A DNA stretch of 64,000 nt from Acidobacteriota bacterium (GTDB lineage: Bacteria > Acidobacteriota > Blastocatellia > RBC074): positions 71,271 to 135,270 of the forward strand of contig JADJLO010000022.1 of NCBI GenBank assembly GCA_016710075.1, given 5' to 3'. The notes under the pieces were generated by a model, which was not told where the DNA came from, made no database searches, and was given only the letters and a program-made list of their open reading frames with translations. Below are positions 51,320 through 59,720 of this stretch, piece after piece. The position numbers and the translations under genes were made by a program. Every line of letters starts with the position of its first letter. Position 1 is the first letter of the stretch.

Positions 51320-52087
51320 TTACTGAAGCACGAAATTGAAGGTGAGAACGCCTTGAACTTTGACGGGAACATTGCCCAGAGTCGTTGGTGAGAAGACCCA
51401 TTTTCTAGCCGCTTCAACGGCCGAACTTCTCAGCAACGGATGGCCGTTTAATGGCGCAGCATCGATCACCATTCCTTCCTCGGAAATGGTCACCAGCACC
51501 TGAACGTTCCCCGAGGCTCGAATTTGCCTTGCCATGAATGAATAACCTGGTGTCACCCGCTTGATTGCCCTTCCCTGCAACACGCCTTCCGAGACTTTGT
51601 AATTTGACCCTGGCTTTATTGCAATGACCGGTGGAGGCTCTGGTTTCGACTGCGGTCTGAGAACAGGCGGTGGAAGAGGATCTCCGCCACCTTTTCCGCC
51701 CGGCATGTAATCGTCATTGCCGGGGATGCCGGATGGTGCGCCAGGAACATAGATGCCGGTATGCCGGACGGAGTAATCAAGAGCCTTTGATGGATCGGGG
51801 ATATCGATGACGCGTTTTGGTGAAAGAAATCCTTGAATAATATTTGACGGCGAAGTGCTCCGCTGCAAGCTTTGCAACATTCGCTGCGGCGGTCCGGCTG
51901 GAGGTGGTGGCGGCGCAAGCCGTGTGCTCAGCAAATACTCTTCTGCCAGCACAGGGCTGAACCCGATGATCGTCCCAATTCCAATGCCGGCCATGGCAAC
52001 TGAATAGAAAGCCATGGTCAGGATGAAATACCTGCCGGTGCGCCTTTCATACCTGCTTTTTCTCGATTCAACCAGTCTGTCAAACAT
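51320..52087 (-). CDS. TonB family energy transducer-like protein
   Basis: From ATG 52087 (AGGAGG upstream) the product is 255 residues. One membrane helix (ILTMAFYSVAMAGIGIGTIIGF) is followed by a proline-rich periplasmic spacer (APPPPPAGPP, DPLPPPVLRPQSKPEPPPV) and a C-terminal TonB domain: VQVLVTISEEGMVIDAAPLNGHPLLRSSAVEAARKWVFSPT. It probably couples the inner-membrane proton motive force to an outer-membrane receptor; ExbB/ExbD are not in the window. It follows an ECF sigma and anti-sigma pair on the same strand. Confidence 0.9.
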   Translation of the reverse strand: MFDRLVESRKSRYERRTGRYFILTMAFYSVAMAGIGIGTIIGFSPVLAEEYLLSTRLAPPPPPAGPPQRMLQSLQRSTSPSNIIQGFLSPKRVIDIPDPSKALDYSVRHTGIYVPGAPSGIPGNDDYMPGGKGGGDPLPPPVLRPQSKPEPPPVIAIKPGSNYKVSEGVLQGRAIKRVTPGYSFMARQIRASGNVQVLVTISEEGMVIDAAPLNGHPLLRSSAVEAARKWVFSPTTLGNVPVKVQGVLTFNFVLQ

Positions 52088-52185
52088 GCTCCCTCCTTTG
52101 TATCTGTTAAGTTGGCACACTGATCCAAGGCTCCTGTAGTCAGTTTTGACAACTGGCGCAATTGGATTCAGAAGTTTTTCGGGGA

Positions 52186-52935
52186 TTAATTCAGATCAGC
52201 CGAGATATTTACTTTGCTGAAGATTACGACAGCCTCAGCGCTGGCATTTTGATCGCGGCGAACGCGGTGAAAGCTGGTGCTCTGGTTAATGATATTCGAG
52301 AGTTTGCTGACGATCGCCGGATCAGTTGAGGGCCCGACAATCCTGTTGACCAAAGCCCTGCCGTTGCGGGCAACTTTGACGGTCGCCATGATCTCTTCAT
52401 CTTCGGACATGCTGGCGCCGATTCCGAGCAGTTCCCCATTCGGGTTGAAGATTGGCGGAGGCGGCGGGGCAAGCAGCATCAGCTTGAGTCTGATCTCTTC
52501 CGTGCCCGACTCTTCAAGAATCAACTGAGTCGCGGCCTGGGCCAAAGCCAGCGCCCTGTATGCAGGTCTGAGCACCCCGACAGCCATCATCAGAAACATT
52601 GCCATTGAGACAATGGCGCCGACACCCTGAGAAAAGAGCCGGGTGCGCCAGAGATCCATAAAATTCGCGCGCCGGCGCGAATAACTTGCCTGAAGCCTTG
52701 CCTCGCGGTGTACGGCAGACTGAATCTGTCTGGTCATCCCACGCGAATCTTCAGATAAGCCGTTGTCGCCCAGATTCCTGACATCTGAAATAAGGCGACG
52801 CATCCCGGCCGCGTTCCGACGACAGGAAAGGCATTGACGCAAATGCTGCTGCAGATTGGACTTCTCCTGATCATCCGCGTGGCCATCCAGCTGTGCCGAA
52901 TATTTAATTGAAAATTCCCGACAATTCATAAGCAT
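52186..52935 (-). CDS. Anti-sigma factor with zinc-finger (zf-HC2-like) N-terminus and TonB-C-like tail
   Basis: The 249-residue protein has an N-terminal Cys/His cluster (NCREFSIKYSAQLDGHADD...LQQHLRQCLSCRR) typical of ECF anti-sigma factors, and one membrane helix (VGAIVSMAMFLMMAVGVL, about 104-121). Its periplasmic domain includes a proline run (LLAPPPPPIFNPNGE). The last ~80 residues (IMATVKVARNGRALVNRIVGPSTDPAIVSKL) resemble the TonB C-terminal domain by pattern. Two near-adjacent Met codons (52935 and 52929) make the start uncertain. It lies between the sigma factor and the TonB gene and probably restrains the sigma. Confidence 0.82.
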   Translation of the reverse strand: MLMNCREFSIKYSAQLDGHADDQEKSNLQQHLRQCLSCRRNAAGMRRLISDVRNLGDNGLSEDSRGMTRQIQSAVHREARLQASYSRRRANFMDLWRTRLFSQGVGAIVSMAMFLMMAVGVLRPAYRALALAQAATQLILEESGTEEIRLKLMLLAPPPPPIFNPNGELLGIGASMSEDEEIMATVKVARNGRALVNRIVGPSTDPAIVSKLSNIINQSTSFHRVRRDQNASAEAVVIFSKVNISADLN

Positions 52936-53133
52936 TTTAGCGAATTCGGAGCCTGGCGGCTGACCTCAACCGGTTAACAAAAAACCAAAGGGTGTTGCTG
53001 ACCCTGATCTGGTTCATTTCGTTTCGTCGACCCATCGGCTATGAGCGTCGGAAATTGATTCAGATCAGAACGCCAGACTCCGAAACTGATAAAACTTGTG
53101 CCTAATTCCTGAAGCCGCCTGAAGCTTAGGGAA

Positions 53134-53823
53134 TCAAGTCAGAACTTCTCTCAACATTTCCCGCCCGCGTGCAATTCTGGATTTGACCGTGCCGACGGAA
53201 ATCCCCGTCACCCAGGCGATCTCTTCATAAGAAAGGCCTTCAATATCCCTGAGGATAACTGCAATTCGAAAATCTTTTTTCAATCGGGAGATGGCGCTTT
53301 CCAATTGCCGCTCGCGCTCTCTTGAGAGTGTCTCGGCTTCGGGTGAAGCTGATGAACTGGACAGGAAATCGATCTGAGTCAGATCATCTTCACCGTTCAA
53401 TGAAAGCGGCGCATCGAGCGAGCAGGTCTCTTTGCGTTTGCGGCGGCGCCACCATCGCTCCACGCTTCGAGCCTGATTGATGGCGATACGGCAGATCCAG
53501 GTTTTGAGGCTGGCCTCGCCGCGAAAGCCGCCGATGTGCCGGTAAACCTTCAAAAAACTCTCTTGTGTCGCGTCACGGGCATCTTCGGGATCTGCAAGCA
53601 CCCTCAGTGAAAGCATATAAACCATCGGTTGAAACTGCTCGACAATGTCGTCGAAGGCTGACAGATCACCGGACTTCATTCTGGCAATGAGCGTAGCCTC
53701 ATACGGGTAGCCAGAAGCCGCGCGCGAGGCAAGGTCGGTATTGACCTGATCCTGCGCTCTCAGCTCAGAGCCGCCGAACTCATCGAGCCCGGCTACCAGT
53801 AATGCCTCTTTCTCTGCCAGCAT
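53134..53823 (-). CDS. ECF sigma factor (RpoE-like)
   Basis: The 229-residue protein carries region 2 (AFDDIVEQFQPMVYMLSLRVLADPEDARDATQESFLKVYRHI, then FRGEASLKTWICRIAINQARS) and region 4 (ISRLKKDFRIAVILRDIEGLSYEEIAWVTGISVGTVKSRIARGREML). A 40-residue N-terminal extension precedes the usual start, so the true start may be internal. It is first in a minus-strand cluster with an anti-sigma and a TonB protein, which suggests envelope-stress or nutrient-uptake control. Confidence 0.92.
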   Translation of the reverse strand: MLAEKEALLVAGLDEFGGSELRAQDQVNTDLASRAASGYPYEATLIARMKSGDLSAFDDIVEQFQPMVYMLSLRVLADPEDARDATQESFLKVYRHIGGFRGEASLKTWICRIAINQARSVERWWRRRKRKETCSLDAPLSLNGEDDLTQIDFLSSSSASPEAETLSRERERQLESAISRLKKDFRIAVILRDIEGLSYEEIAWVTGISVGTVKSRIARGREMLREVLT

Positions 53824-53991
53824 GCGAGCCTGCTCCCGATATGGATTTAAATCTTATGCATAACCTCTGTCTCGCGCCTTATCCCAATTTCATCGACACC
53901 CTTTTAGACTCGGGCTTGAGTCTAAAGTTCCCGGATCAATATTAAATTTTTCGGCGGGTATATGGAAGCAGTCGCCCGTCAAAGGCTGGAA

Positions 53992-54031
53992 ATAAATGAA
54001 GCCCGGAGCGGCGCCCCCGGGCTTCATTTAT
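53992..54031 (-). terminator. Perfect 14-bp hairpin downstream of the aminotransferase gene
   Basis: ATAAATGAAGCCCG (53992-54005) pairs with CGGGCTTCATTTAT (54018-54031) around a 12-nt GC-rich loop. No U-run follows on either strand, so termination is probable but not certain. Confidence 0.6.
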
Positions 54032-54043
54032 GAGAAGGTAATT

Positions 54044-54149
54044 ACTGATGCTGGCCCCGTGCAATCTAATGTGCGATGGTTCGGCGCCCCCCCGGCGGGG
54101 CCCCGCCGCCCCCCCGCCCTCCGCTTTTGAACTCGTCAACAGCATCAGT
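54044..54149. repeat. GC-rich nested palindrome
   Basis: ACTGATGCTG (54044-54053) is inverted as CAGCATCAGT (54140-54149). Between them lies an unusual C-run-rich block with a GGCGGGGCCCCGCC palindrome near 54102-54115. It differs in composition from its surroundings. Confidence 0.7.
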
Positions 54150-54170
54150 TAATTAATAGACATCTGCCTG

Positions 54171-55565
54171 TCAGCAGCCTGTGTCGGCAACGACGCCCCT
54201 GCTGACGACAGCCAGAGCCTCATCGATGGTTTTGATGGCAAAATCGCAGTGATTCTTATCGATCACCAGTGGAGGTGAAAGTCTGACGGTGCTGGCTCCG
54301 CAGCCAAGCGTGATCAGACCGCGCTTGAAGCATTCGATTTCGGTCTGGATCATCGCGTCATGAAGCGGTTCTTTGGTGACGCGATCTTTGACCAGTTCGA
54401 TGCCGATCATGAGGCCCTTGCCCCGAACATCGCCGATGATCGGATGCTTGTCCATCAGAGCCTTGAGTCCTTCAAGCAGGTACTCGCCCATTTTTGCGGC
54501 ATTCTCTATCAGACCATTTTCAAGAAGCTCGATCGTGGCCAGTGAAGCGGCAATCGCCACCGGGTTGCCTCCGAAGGTCGAGGCGTGAGCCCCCGGTTTC
54601 CATGTCATCAGATCCTCACCGGCAATCGTTGCGCTCAGCGGCAAACCTGAAGCAATACCCTTGGCGGAAGTGATAATGTCGGGGACGAAATCGAAGTGTT
54701 CGGAAGCGTACATTTTGCCCGTGCGGCCGAATCCCGACTGGACTTCATCGGCGATGATCAGAATCCCGTGCCTGCGGGCGATCTCCTTGAGCGTGTGAAG
54801 GAATGATGCCGGCGGAACAACATATCCGCCTTCTCCCTGAATCGGCTCAACCACGATTGCGGCGCACTCTTCTGCCGGCACGGTTGTCCTGAATAGCTGT
54901 TCTTCAATGACGCGCGCGCAATGCGGGCCCTTGGATTCAAGGGCGCCGCAGCTTTCCGGCGTCAGGTTGTAGGGGCAGCGGTAACAATTGGCATAAGGGA
55001 TATGAGTCACATCGAGTGCCTGCCGGCCGTAGCCCTCACGCTGGCGGGCCTTGCTGGCCGTGAGCGAGAGCGCTCCCAGAGTCCTCCCGTGAAATGAACC
55101 GAAAAAGGCAATCAGCTTCTGCCTTCGGGTCGAATACATCGCCAGCTTGATTGCGCTCTCAACCGCCTCAGCGCCTGAATTCCCGAAGTGAACCTTTTTG
55201 TTGTGCTCACCCGGGGTGAGCTGACTAAGCTTCTCGGCCAGTTTAGGCAGATTTGAATAATAGAAATCCGCCGAGCAGATATGCAGGAATTCATCGACCT
55301 GCTTTTTTATCGCGTCGACAACGTAGGGGTGTGAATGGCCTGTCGAACAGACAGCGACCCCCGCATTGAAATCCAGGAAGATGTTTCCATCGACATCTTC
55401 GATCATCGCCCCCTTGCCGCGGCTGATGACCAGCGGATACGGGCGCGTATAAGACGGGGAAATATATTTGTCATCGTGAGCCACAACATTTCTTGCATTC
55501 GGGCCCGGCAGCTCAGTCTTGATCACTGGGAGCTTGGCATTCTTCAATTCGGCTGTTCCTTGCAT
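54171..55565 (-). CDS. Class III aminotransferase (acetylornithine/4-aminobutyrate aminotransferase family)
   Basis: From ATG 55565 (GGAGG 8 nt upstream) the product is 464 residues. Fold-type I PLP landmarks are LDFNAGVAVCSTGHSHP, FGNSGAEAVESAIKLA, FHGRTLGALSLTASK, VEPIQGEGGY, IIADEVQSGFGRTGKM and the Schiff-base lysine in SAKGIASGLPLS. A Cys-containing insert (YANCYRCPYNLTPESC) is typical of a bacterial and archaeal subgroup with broad amino-acid specificity. It may act on ornithine, lysine, GABA or beta-alanine; no pathway partner is adjacent to decide. Monocistronic. Confidence 0.88.
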   Translation of the reverse strand: MQGTAELKNAKLPVIKTELPGPNARNVVAHDDKYISPSYTRPYPLVISRGKGAMIEDVDGNIFLDFNAGVAVCSTGHSHPYVVDAIKKQVDEFLHICSADFYYSNLPKLAEKLSQLTPGEHNKKVHFGNSGAEAVESAIKLAMYSTRRQKLIAFFGSFHGRTLGALSLTASKARQREGYGRQALDVTHIPYANCYRCPYNLTPESCGALESKGPHCARVIEEQLFRTTVPAEECAAIVVEPIQGEGGYVVPPASFLHTLKEIARRHGILIIADEVQSGFGRTGKMYASEHFDFVPDIITSAKGIASGLPLSATIAGEDLMTWKPGAHASTFGGNPVAIAASLATIELLENGLIENAAKMGEYLLEGLKALMDKHPIIGDVRGKGLMIGIELVKDRVTKEPLHDAMIQTEIECFKRGLITLGCGASTVRLSPPLVIDKNHCDFAIKTIDEALAVVSRGVVADTGC

Positions 55566-55826
55566 GATCTTTACCTCCAAATGAATCCAATCACAGACTC
55601 CGACAGGACGCGCCAGCCGTCCTGAATCTTAGGATCCATGTAATTAAATAATCTCTTTTCCTGAGAATAGTTTTTTGAGAATTTAACTGATCGGTGACTC
55701 GGACCAGGCGTCACTAGTCTGCGAAGAGGTTCTTGCGGGTGAGTAGCGGGACGTGCTGAAAAACGAATTTTGTCGCTTGTCTCTTATTCATTTGTTGACT
55801 CGTTGTCATGACGGCCGGCGCAGAGT

Positions 55827-57224
55827 CTATTTTCTGCGCCAGCGCAACCCATCCTTAGTATCTTCAAGAATGATGCCCATTTCAGTGAGCTGATTGCGTA
55901 TCTCATCAGAGCGGGCAAAGTTTTTAGCTTTGCGTGCATCTTGTCGTTCGTCAATCAGGGCCTGGACTTCAGAATCGAGCAGCGCCTGTTTGACTTCGCC
56001 AAATACATTGAACACCGAATCGAAGCTGTCGACAAGCTCCAGCAGTGATTTCCGGTCGTCCGATTTGATTATTCCTCCGGCCATCGCAGTGTTGGTCTCG
56101 CGGGCAAAATCGTGAATTGCGGCAAGCGCCTCGGCAGTATTCAAATCATCATCGAGAGCCTCTCCAAAATGAGTCCTCGCGCGTTCGATGATTCCGGCGA
56201 TTTCAACGGTCGAGCCCGGCTCGGACTTAAGCTCACTCAACCGCCGCTTGAAATCGTTGAGACGCTCAACCGTGCTTTCAGCGCCGCGAAGCCCTTCGAG
56301 CGTGAAATTTAGCTGCTTATGATGTGGAGCCGAGAGCAGCAGATAGCGGATCGCCCTTGGATTATGGCCCTTCGAGACCAGATCGCGGAAGGTGTAGAAG
56401 TTGCCTTTCGATTTCGACATCTTCTCGCCCTCGACCATGAGAAATTCCGCGTGCACCCAGTAACGGACGAATGGCTTGCCGGTCGCCCCTTCGGACTGCG
56501 CGATTTCGTTCTCATGATGAGGGAAGATCAGATCGACTCCGCCCGCGTGAATGTCAAAAGTCTCACCCAGCGCCTTCATCGACATGGCAGAGCATTCGAT
56601 ATGCCATCCCGGACGACCCGCTCCCAGATCGGTATCCCAGAATGGTTCGCCCTCTTTCGCGGCTTTCCACAAGACGAAATCGCGAACGTTCTCCTTGTCG
56701 TATTCATCCGCATCGACGCGATCACTGCCTCCAGCCACATTGCCTTCAAAGTTCATCTTCGAAAGCTGCCCGTATCGCCCGAAACTGCCGATACGATAAT
56801 AGGTCGATCCTTCGGATTGATAGGTATGCCCGTTGCTCTCCAGCCTCTTGATCAGATCGACCATTTCGGGGATATGATCGGTGGCGCGCAGAACCTCTTC
56901 TGGACGCTCGGCTCCAAGAGCATCGAAGTCCTCAAAGAAAAACTGCGTGAACTGATCCGTGTACTCCCGCAAGGTCTTCTTCTGCTCGACCGCGCGCAGG
57001 ATTATCTTGTCATCCACGTCGGTGATGTTCATCACGTGATGGATCTTGTACCCCTTGTACTTGATATACCTTCGCAGCAAATCGGCGAAAAGAAAGGTCC
57101 TGAAATTGCCTATGTGAGCGAAATCATAGACCGTCGGGCCGCAGACATAAATCCGGACCTCGTTCGGATTCAGCGGTTGGAAGTCTTCAATGTTACCTGT
57201 CAGCGTGTTATAGAGCTTGAACAT
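55827..57224 (-). CDS. cysS: Cysteinyl-tRNA synthetase
   Basis: CysRS is a class I enzyme charging tRNA-Cys. The 465-residue length is normal. It has the HIGH-region variant AHIGNFRTF, zinc ligands in YVCGPTVYD, GWHIECSAM and GGVDLIFPHHENE, the KMSKS loop in GEKMSKSKGNFYTF, and the DALR-type helical C-terminus (DDLNTAEALAAIHDFA, then ARKAKNFARSDEIRNQL). The gene stands alone. The upstream DNA contains no visible T-box. Confidence 0.96.
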   Translation of the reverse strand: MFKLYNTLTGNIEDFQPLNPNEVRIYVCGPTVYDFAHIGNFRTFLFADLLRRYIKYKGYKIHHVMNITDVDDKIILRAVEQKKTLREYTDQFTQFFFEDFDALGAERPEEVLRATDHIPEMVDLIKRLESNGHTYQSEGSTYYRIGSFGRYGQLSKMNFEGNVAGGSDRVDADEYDKENVRDFVLWKAAKEGEPFWDTDLGAGRPGWHIECSAMSMKALGETFDIHAGGVDLIFPHHENEIAQSEGATGKPFVRYWVHAEFLMVEGEKMSKSKGNFYTFRDLVSKGHNPRAIRYLLLSAPHHKQLNFTLEGLRGAESTVERLNDFKRRLSELKSEPGSTVEIAGIIERARTHFGEALDDDLNTAEALAAIHDFARETNTAMAGGIIKSDDRKSLLELVDSFDSVFNVFGEVKQALLDSEVQALIDERQDARKAKNFARSDEIRNQLTEMGIILEDTKDGLRWRRK

Positions 57225-57372
57225 CTTTTTTTAATCCATCAGTCCTATCATCCATAATTTCAACAACGGCAAAAATCCGTCAATAGAGTTGTTTTTGGAG
57301 TTTATGTAAGCCCCGGCGGGTATGTCAAATTATGACTGCTTCAAAATAAACCTTCCGGTGTCGGCCGGCCAC

Positions 57373-57410
57373 AAAAAAATGCCCTGCCGGCCGTGAAGAC
57401 CTGCAAGGCA
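57373..57410 (-). terminator. Terminator of cspA
   Basis: On the minus strand TGCCTTGC (57410-57403) pairs with GCAGGGCA (57387-57380, one G-U pair), followed directly by seven T (57379-57373). It begins 28 nt after the cspA stop. Confidence 0.85.
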
Positions 57411-57437
57411 TCTGTGTTGAGTATAGGGAAAGTCGGG

Positions 57438-57653
57438 CTACTCGACCTTGGTCACTTTCTCAGCCTGCTGACCCTTGGGACCCTGTACGAGTTCGAATTC
57501 GACCACCTGGCCTTCATCGAGCGTCTTGAATCCCTGATCCACAATCGCTGAGTAATGGACGAACACGTCGCCACCGCCCTCGGGCTGCTCAATAAAACCA
57601 TATCCCTTAGCGTTATTGAACCATTTAACTTTTCCTTGTTTCTTTTCTGCCAT
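57438..57653 (-). CDS. cspA: Cold shock protein (CspA family)
   Basis: A 71-residue OB-fold RNA chaperone with RNP1 KGYGFIEQ and RNP2 VFVHYSAI, and the usual GKVKWFNNAKGYGFI start. AGGAGG lies about 10 nt upstream of the ATG at 57653. Its promoter is far upstream (57984-58012), giving a leader of about 320 nt as in cold-inducible csp genes, so post-transcriptional thermoregulation is likely. It has its own terminator. Confidence 0.96.
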   Translation of the reverse strand: MAEKKQGKVKWFNNAKGYGFIEQPEGGGDVFVHYSAIVDQGFKTLDEGQVVEFELVQGPKGQQAEKVTKVE

Positions 57654-57983
57654 GATTTACTACTACCTCCTGAGTTTACTTATTTACGAGCCACGATCAG
57701 CTCCTGGGGGTTAAGCCCAATTCCCGCTCCCTCAGCGCTCAACACTTGCTGCCTTGGCTTTTCGGCCAGACTTCAGGGGTGAATCTGATGCCCTGGTCTT
57801 GCGGGGCAACCTTACTTCAAAGCAAAAAACCGCGACGAAGCTGACTCTTACTTTTCAGCTCCAATCACGGCTTGTACTCTGAACAGACTTGGGGGTTAAC
57901 ACAAATGTACTACCAATACTTCCAACTTGTTTTCTGATTGTGTTTTGATTTGCGCCTGATACGACGACCTAGACACGGGGCGC

Positions 57984-58012
57984 ATACTACTTAACCCTTT
58001 TTTAACTGTCAA
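57984..58012 (-). promoter_or_regulatory. cspA promoter
   Basis: On the minus strand TTGACA (58012-58007) and TAGTAT (57989-57984) are separated by 17 bp. The -35 is a perfect consensus. Transcription should begin near 57977, leaving an unusually long leader before the ATG at 57653. Confidence 0.72.
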
Positions 58013-58095
58013 TAGCAAATATGAATTTTAGTTAACAATTTCAAAATATATTTTCAGACTTACTAAATTAAGCCAAAGCAGGAATTAAGACTCAT

Positions 58096-58132
58096 AAAAA
58101 AACGCGGCGAGATTCTTTTAGAATCTCACCGC
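58096..58132 (-). terminator. Intrinsic terminator, probably of the hydrolase operon
   Basis: On the minus strand GCGGTGAGATTC pairs with GAATCTCGCCGC (one wobble) around a TAAAA loop, followed by GTTTTTTT. It lies 267 bp beyond the DUF1330 stop and just upstream of the cspA promoter. Confidence 0.8.
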
Positions 58133-58398
58133 TCCAGGGCTTTGCTGGGATGAAAACCTGAAAACTATATAATGACGATTTCTTCTGCTAATCAAAATTC
58201 CTGATACTTACCTGCCGCAAACTTACCTGAGGCAATACAAATGCAAATTGAGTGCCGATAAGTTTGAGGAAGAGAGCGCGCGAGCAGTCTCAATATAATC
58301 AACCATTTAGAAAAACGGCGACCTGCCCGGGTTTTCTGAATTCTTTGAAACAATGGATTTTCATCCATTTTTTCGTAATTCAGGTATTCGATTTTGAT

Positions 58399-58803
58399 TT
58401 AAGAAGAGACAGTAGCGATGAGTCTCGAATCCAGGAGAGCGGCGGTACGATGAATTGATGCCTGTTGATAGTGAGGCAATGCAAGCATTGTTAGAAAAGC
58501 GCCAATCGATGGATATTTGACGAGAATAACGAGATCCCATGATTCATCGGAGGGTCCGATGACGGTTGCTGCAGCCTTACCCAGCCAGAAGACGCCTCCG
58601 CCGACCTCGGCGATGGTTCTGATTGAGACTTCGGAATAGCGGTTATAGGCCTCCCGGCCGCTGCATGGTGGGTGCGGGCTTCCTTCGGGATAAGCCGCCT
58701 GCTCCCTGAATCGAAGCAGGTTGAGCATGGTTATCTCTTTATCCGCAGGTATGCCTGCGATTATGTCTGACCACTTTTCTCTGTCAGGATTGATGGTACT
58801 CAT
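58399..58803 (-). CDS. DUF1330 family protein
   Basis: The 134-residue protein has a ferredoxin-like alpha/beta barrel pattern of DUF1330: ITMLNLLRFREQAAYPEG, AYNRYSEVSIRTIAEVGGGVFWLGKAAATVIG, WDLVILVKYPSIGAFLTML, and the final HRTAALLDSRLIAT. Family members are small cytoplasmic proteins, possibly monooxygenase-like; activity is unknown. It lies 12 bp after the epoxide-hydrolase-like gene, the third gene of the operon. Confidence 0.85.
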   Translation of the reverse strand: MSTINPDREKWSDIIAGIPADKEITMLNLLRFREQAAYPEGSPHPPCSGREAYNRYSEVSIRTIAEVGGGVFWLGKAAATVIGPSDESWDLVILVKYPSIGAFLTMLALPHYQQASIHRTAALLDSRLIATVSS

Positions 58804-58815
58804 GATTTATTACCC

Positions 58816-59706
58816 TCAATTTCCTTCGATAAATTGCCTGATATAGTTGTTGACCAGTTCAGGTTTTTCGTGAACCACCCAATGGCTGCCGTCAGGAATA
58901 CGCTTCAAAGTCAGATCAGGGACGAATTGCTCCAGGCCATCGAGACAGCCGGTAAGCAATGCCCTGTCCTTTTCGCCCCAGACGACCAGCGTAGGCACCT
59001 TGACGACAAATGATGAGGCATCGGCGAAGGTCACGGCGCCGAGCTGAGGATCAACGGGAGATGGAGGGCCGATCTTTGAAGCCCGGTAATAATTCAACCC
59101 GCCGGTCAGGGCGCCTGGCTGAGCCCAGGCAGCAAGATAAGCTCTGCGATCATCGTCAGTATAAGCCTCAGGCCTGGTTGACGAATCAAACACGGCCTTG
59201 GCCAGCCCGGCATAGTTGTTGGCACTCAGCAGGGCTTCTGCCTCGGGCTTGCGGAACATCAGCATATAGGCGCTCGCCTTTTGCTGCTCCGGATTATTCT
59301 TCAACTCGCGCAGAAAGACGGCCGGATGCGGGCTGTTGATGATGATCAGCTTTTCGAGCAATTCAGGGTGAGTCAGCGCAAATGCCCAGGCAACGGCGCC
59401 TCCCCAGTCGTGAGCGACGAGGATCGCCTTACGGCCCGGACTGAATCGTTCAAGCATCGCCTTGATGTCGGAAACCAGATGCGATGTTTTGTAATCGTCA
59501 ACGTTCGGCGGCTTGTCCGAGAGGTTGAAGCCTCGCATATCCATCGCAATGGCCGTGTGGTCTCGCCCGAATTCCTCAAGCTGCCTGTGCCACATGTACC
59601 AGAATTCCGGAAATCCATGGAGGAAGAGAATGGTCTTCCCTTCCGTCCCGGATTTGACGTAATGAATCTTCAGCCCATTGATCTCAACGTATTCGCCACT
59701 CAACAT
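58816..59706 (-). CDS. Alpha/beta hydrolase (epoxide hydrolase / haloalkane dehalogenase group)
   Basis: The 296-residue protein shows the HGFPEFWYMW oxyanion segment (HGxP), the nucleophile elbow VAHDWGGAVAW with Asp as nucleophile, MRGFNLSDKPPN, a cap domain (residues about 130-220) with tyrosines typical of epoxide hydrolases, and the catalytic His in PDGSHWVVHEKPELV. An Asp nucleophile means epoxide hydrolase or dehalogenase, not esterase. The substrate is not decidable. It is between a secreted hydrolase and DUF1330 in one operon, with 14- and 12-bp gaps. Confidence 0.9.
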   Translation of the reverse strand: MLSGEYVEINGLKIHYVKSGTEGKTILFLHGFPEFWYMWHRQLEEFGRDHTAIAMDMRGFNLSDKPPNVDDYKTSHLVSDIKAMLERFSPGRKAILVAHDWGGAVAWAFALTHPELLEKLIIINSPHPAVFLRELKNNPEQQKASAYMLMFRKPEAEALLSANNYAGLAKAVFDSSTRPEAYTDDDRRAYLAAWAQPGALTGGLNYYRASKIGPPSPVDPQLGAVTFADASSFVVKVPTLVVWGEKDRALLTGCLDGLEQFVPDLTLKRIPDGSHWVVHEKPELVNNYIRQFIEGN

Positions 59707-59720
59707 AGCAGGTCCTTTAA

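Larger units (their letters stand above)
53824..54170. other. 347-bp intergenic region with nested palindromes
   Basis: It separates the aminotransferase stop from the sigma factor start. It holds a perfect 14-bp inverted repeat (53992-54031) and a larger GC-rich structure (54044-54149). The promoter of the sigma gene should lie in 53824-53990, but I cannot assign hexamers. No gene is seen. Confidence 0.55.
57654..58398. other. 745-bp region: cspA leader, cspA promoter and an upstream terminator
   Basis: From left to right it holds the presumed 324-nt 5' UTR of cspA (57654-57977), its promoter (57984-58012), a minus-strand terminator (58096-58132), and about 260 bp of A/T-rich sequence before the DUF1330 stop. 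A plus-strand open frame at 58252-58458 is judged spurious. Confidence 0.65.

Noticed and set aside
56319..57257. 312-aa plus-strand open frame antisense to cysS
   Set aside because: It mirrors a clearly real cysS on the other strand and has no recognisable domain.
58252..58458. 68-aa plus-strand open frame
   Set aside because: No Shine-Dalgarno, overlaps the DUF1330 3' end, and its composition is random-like.
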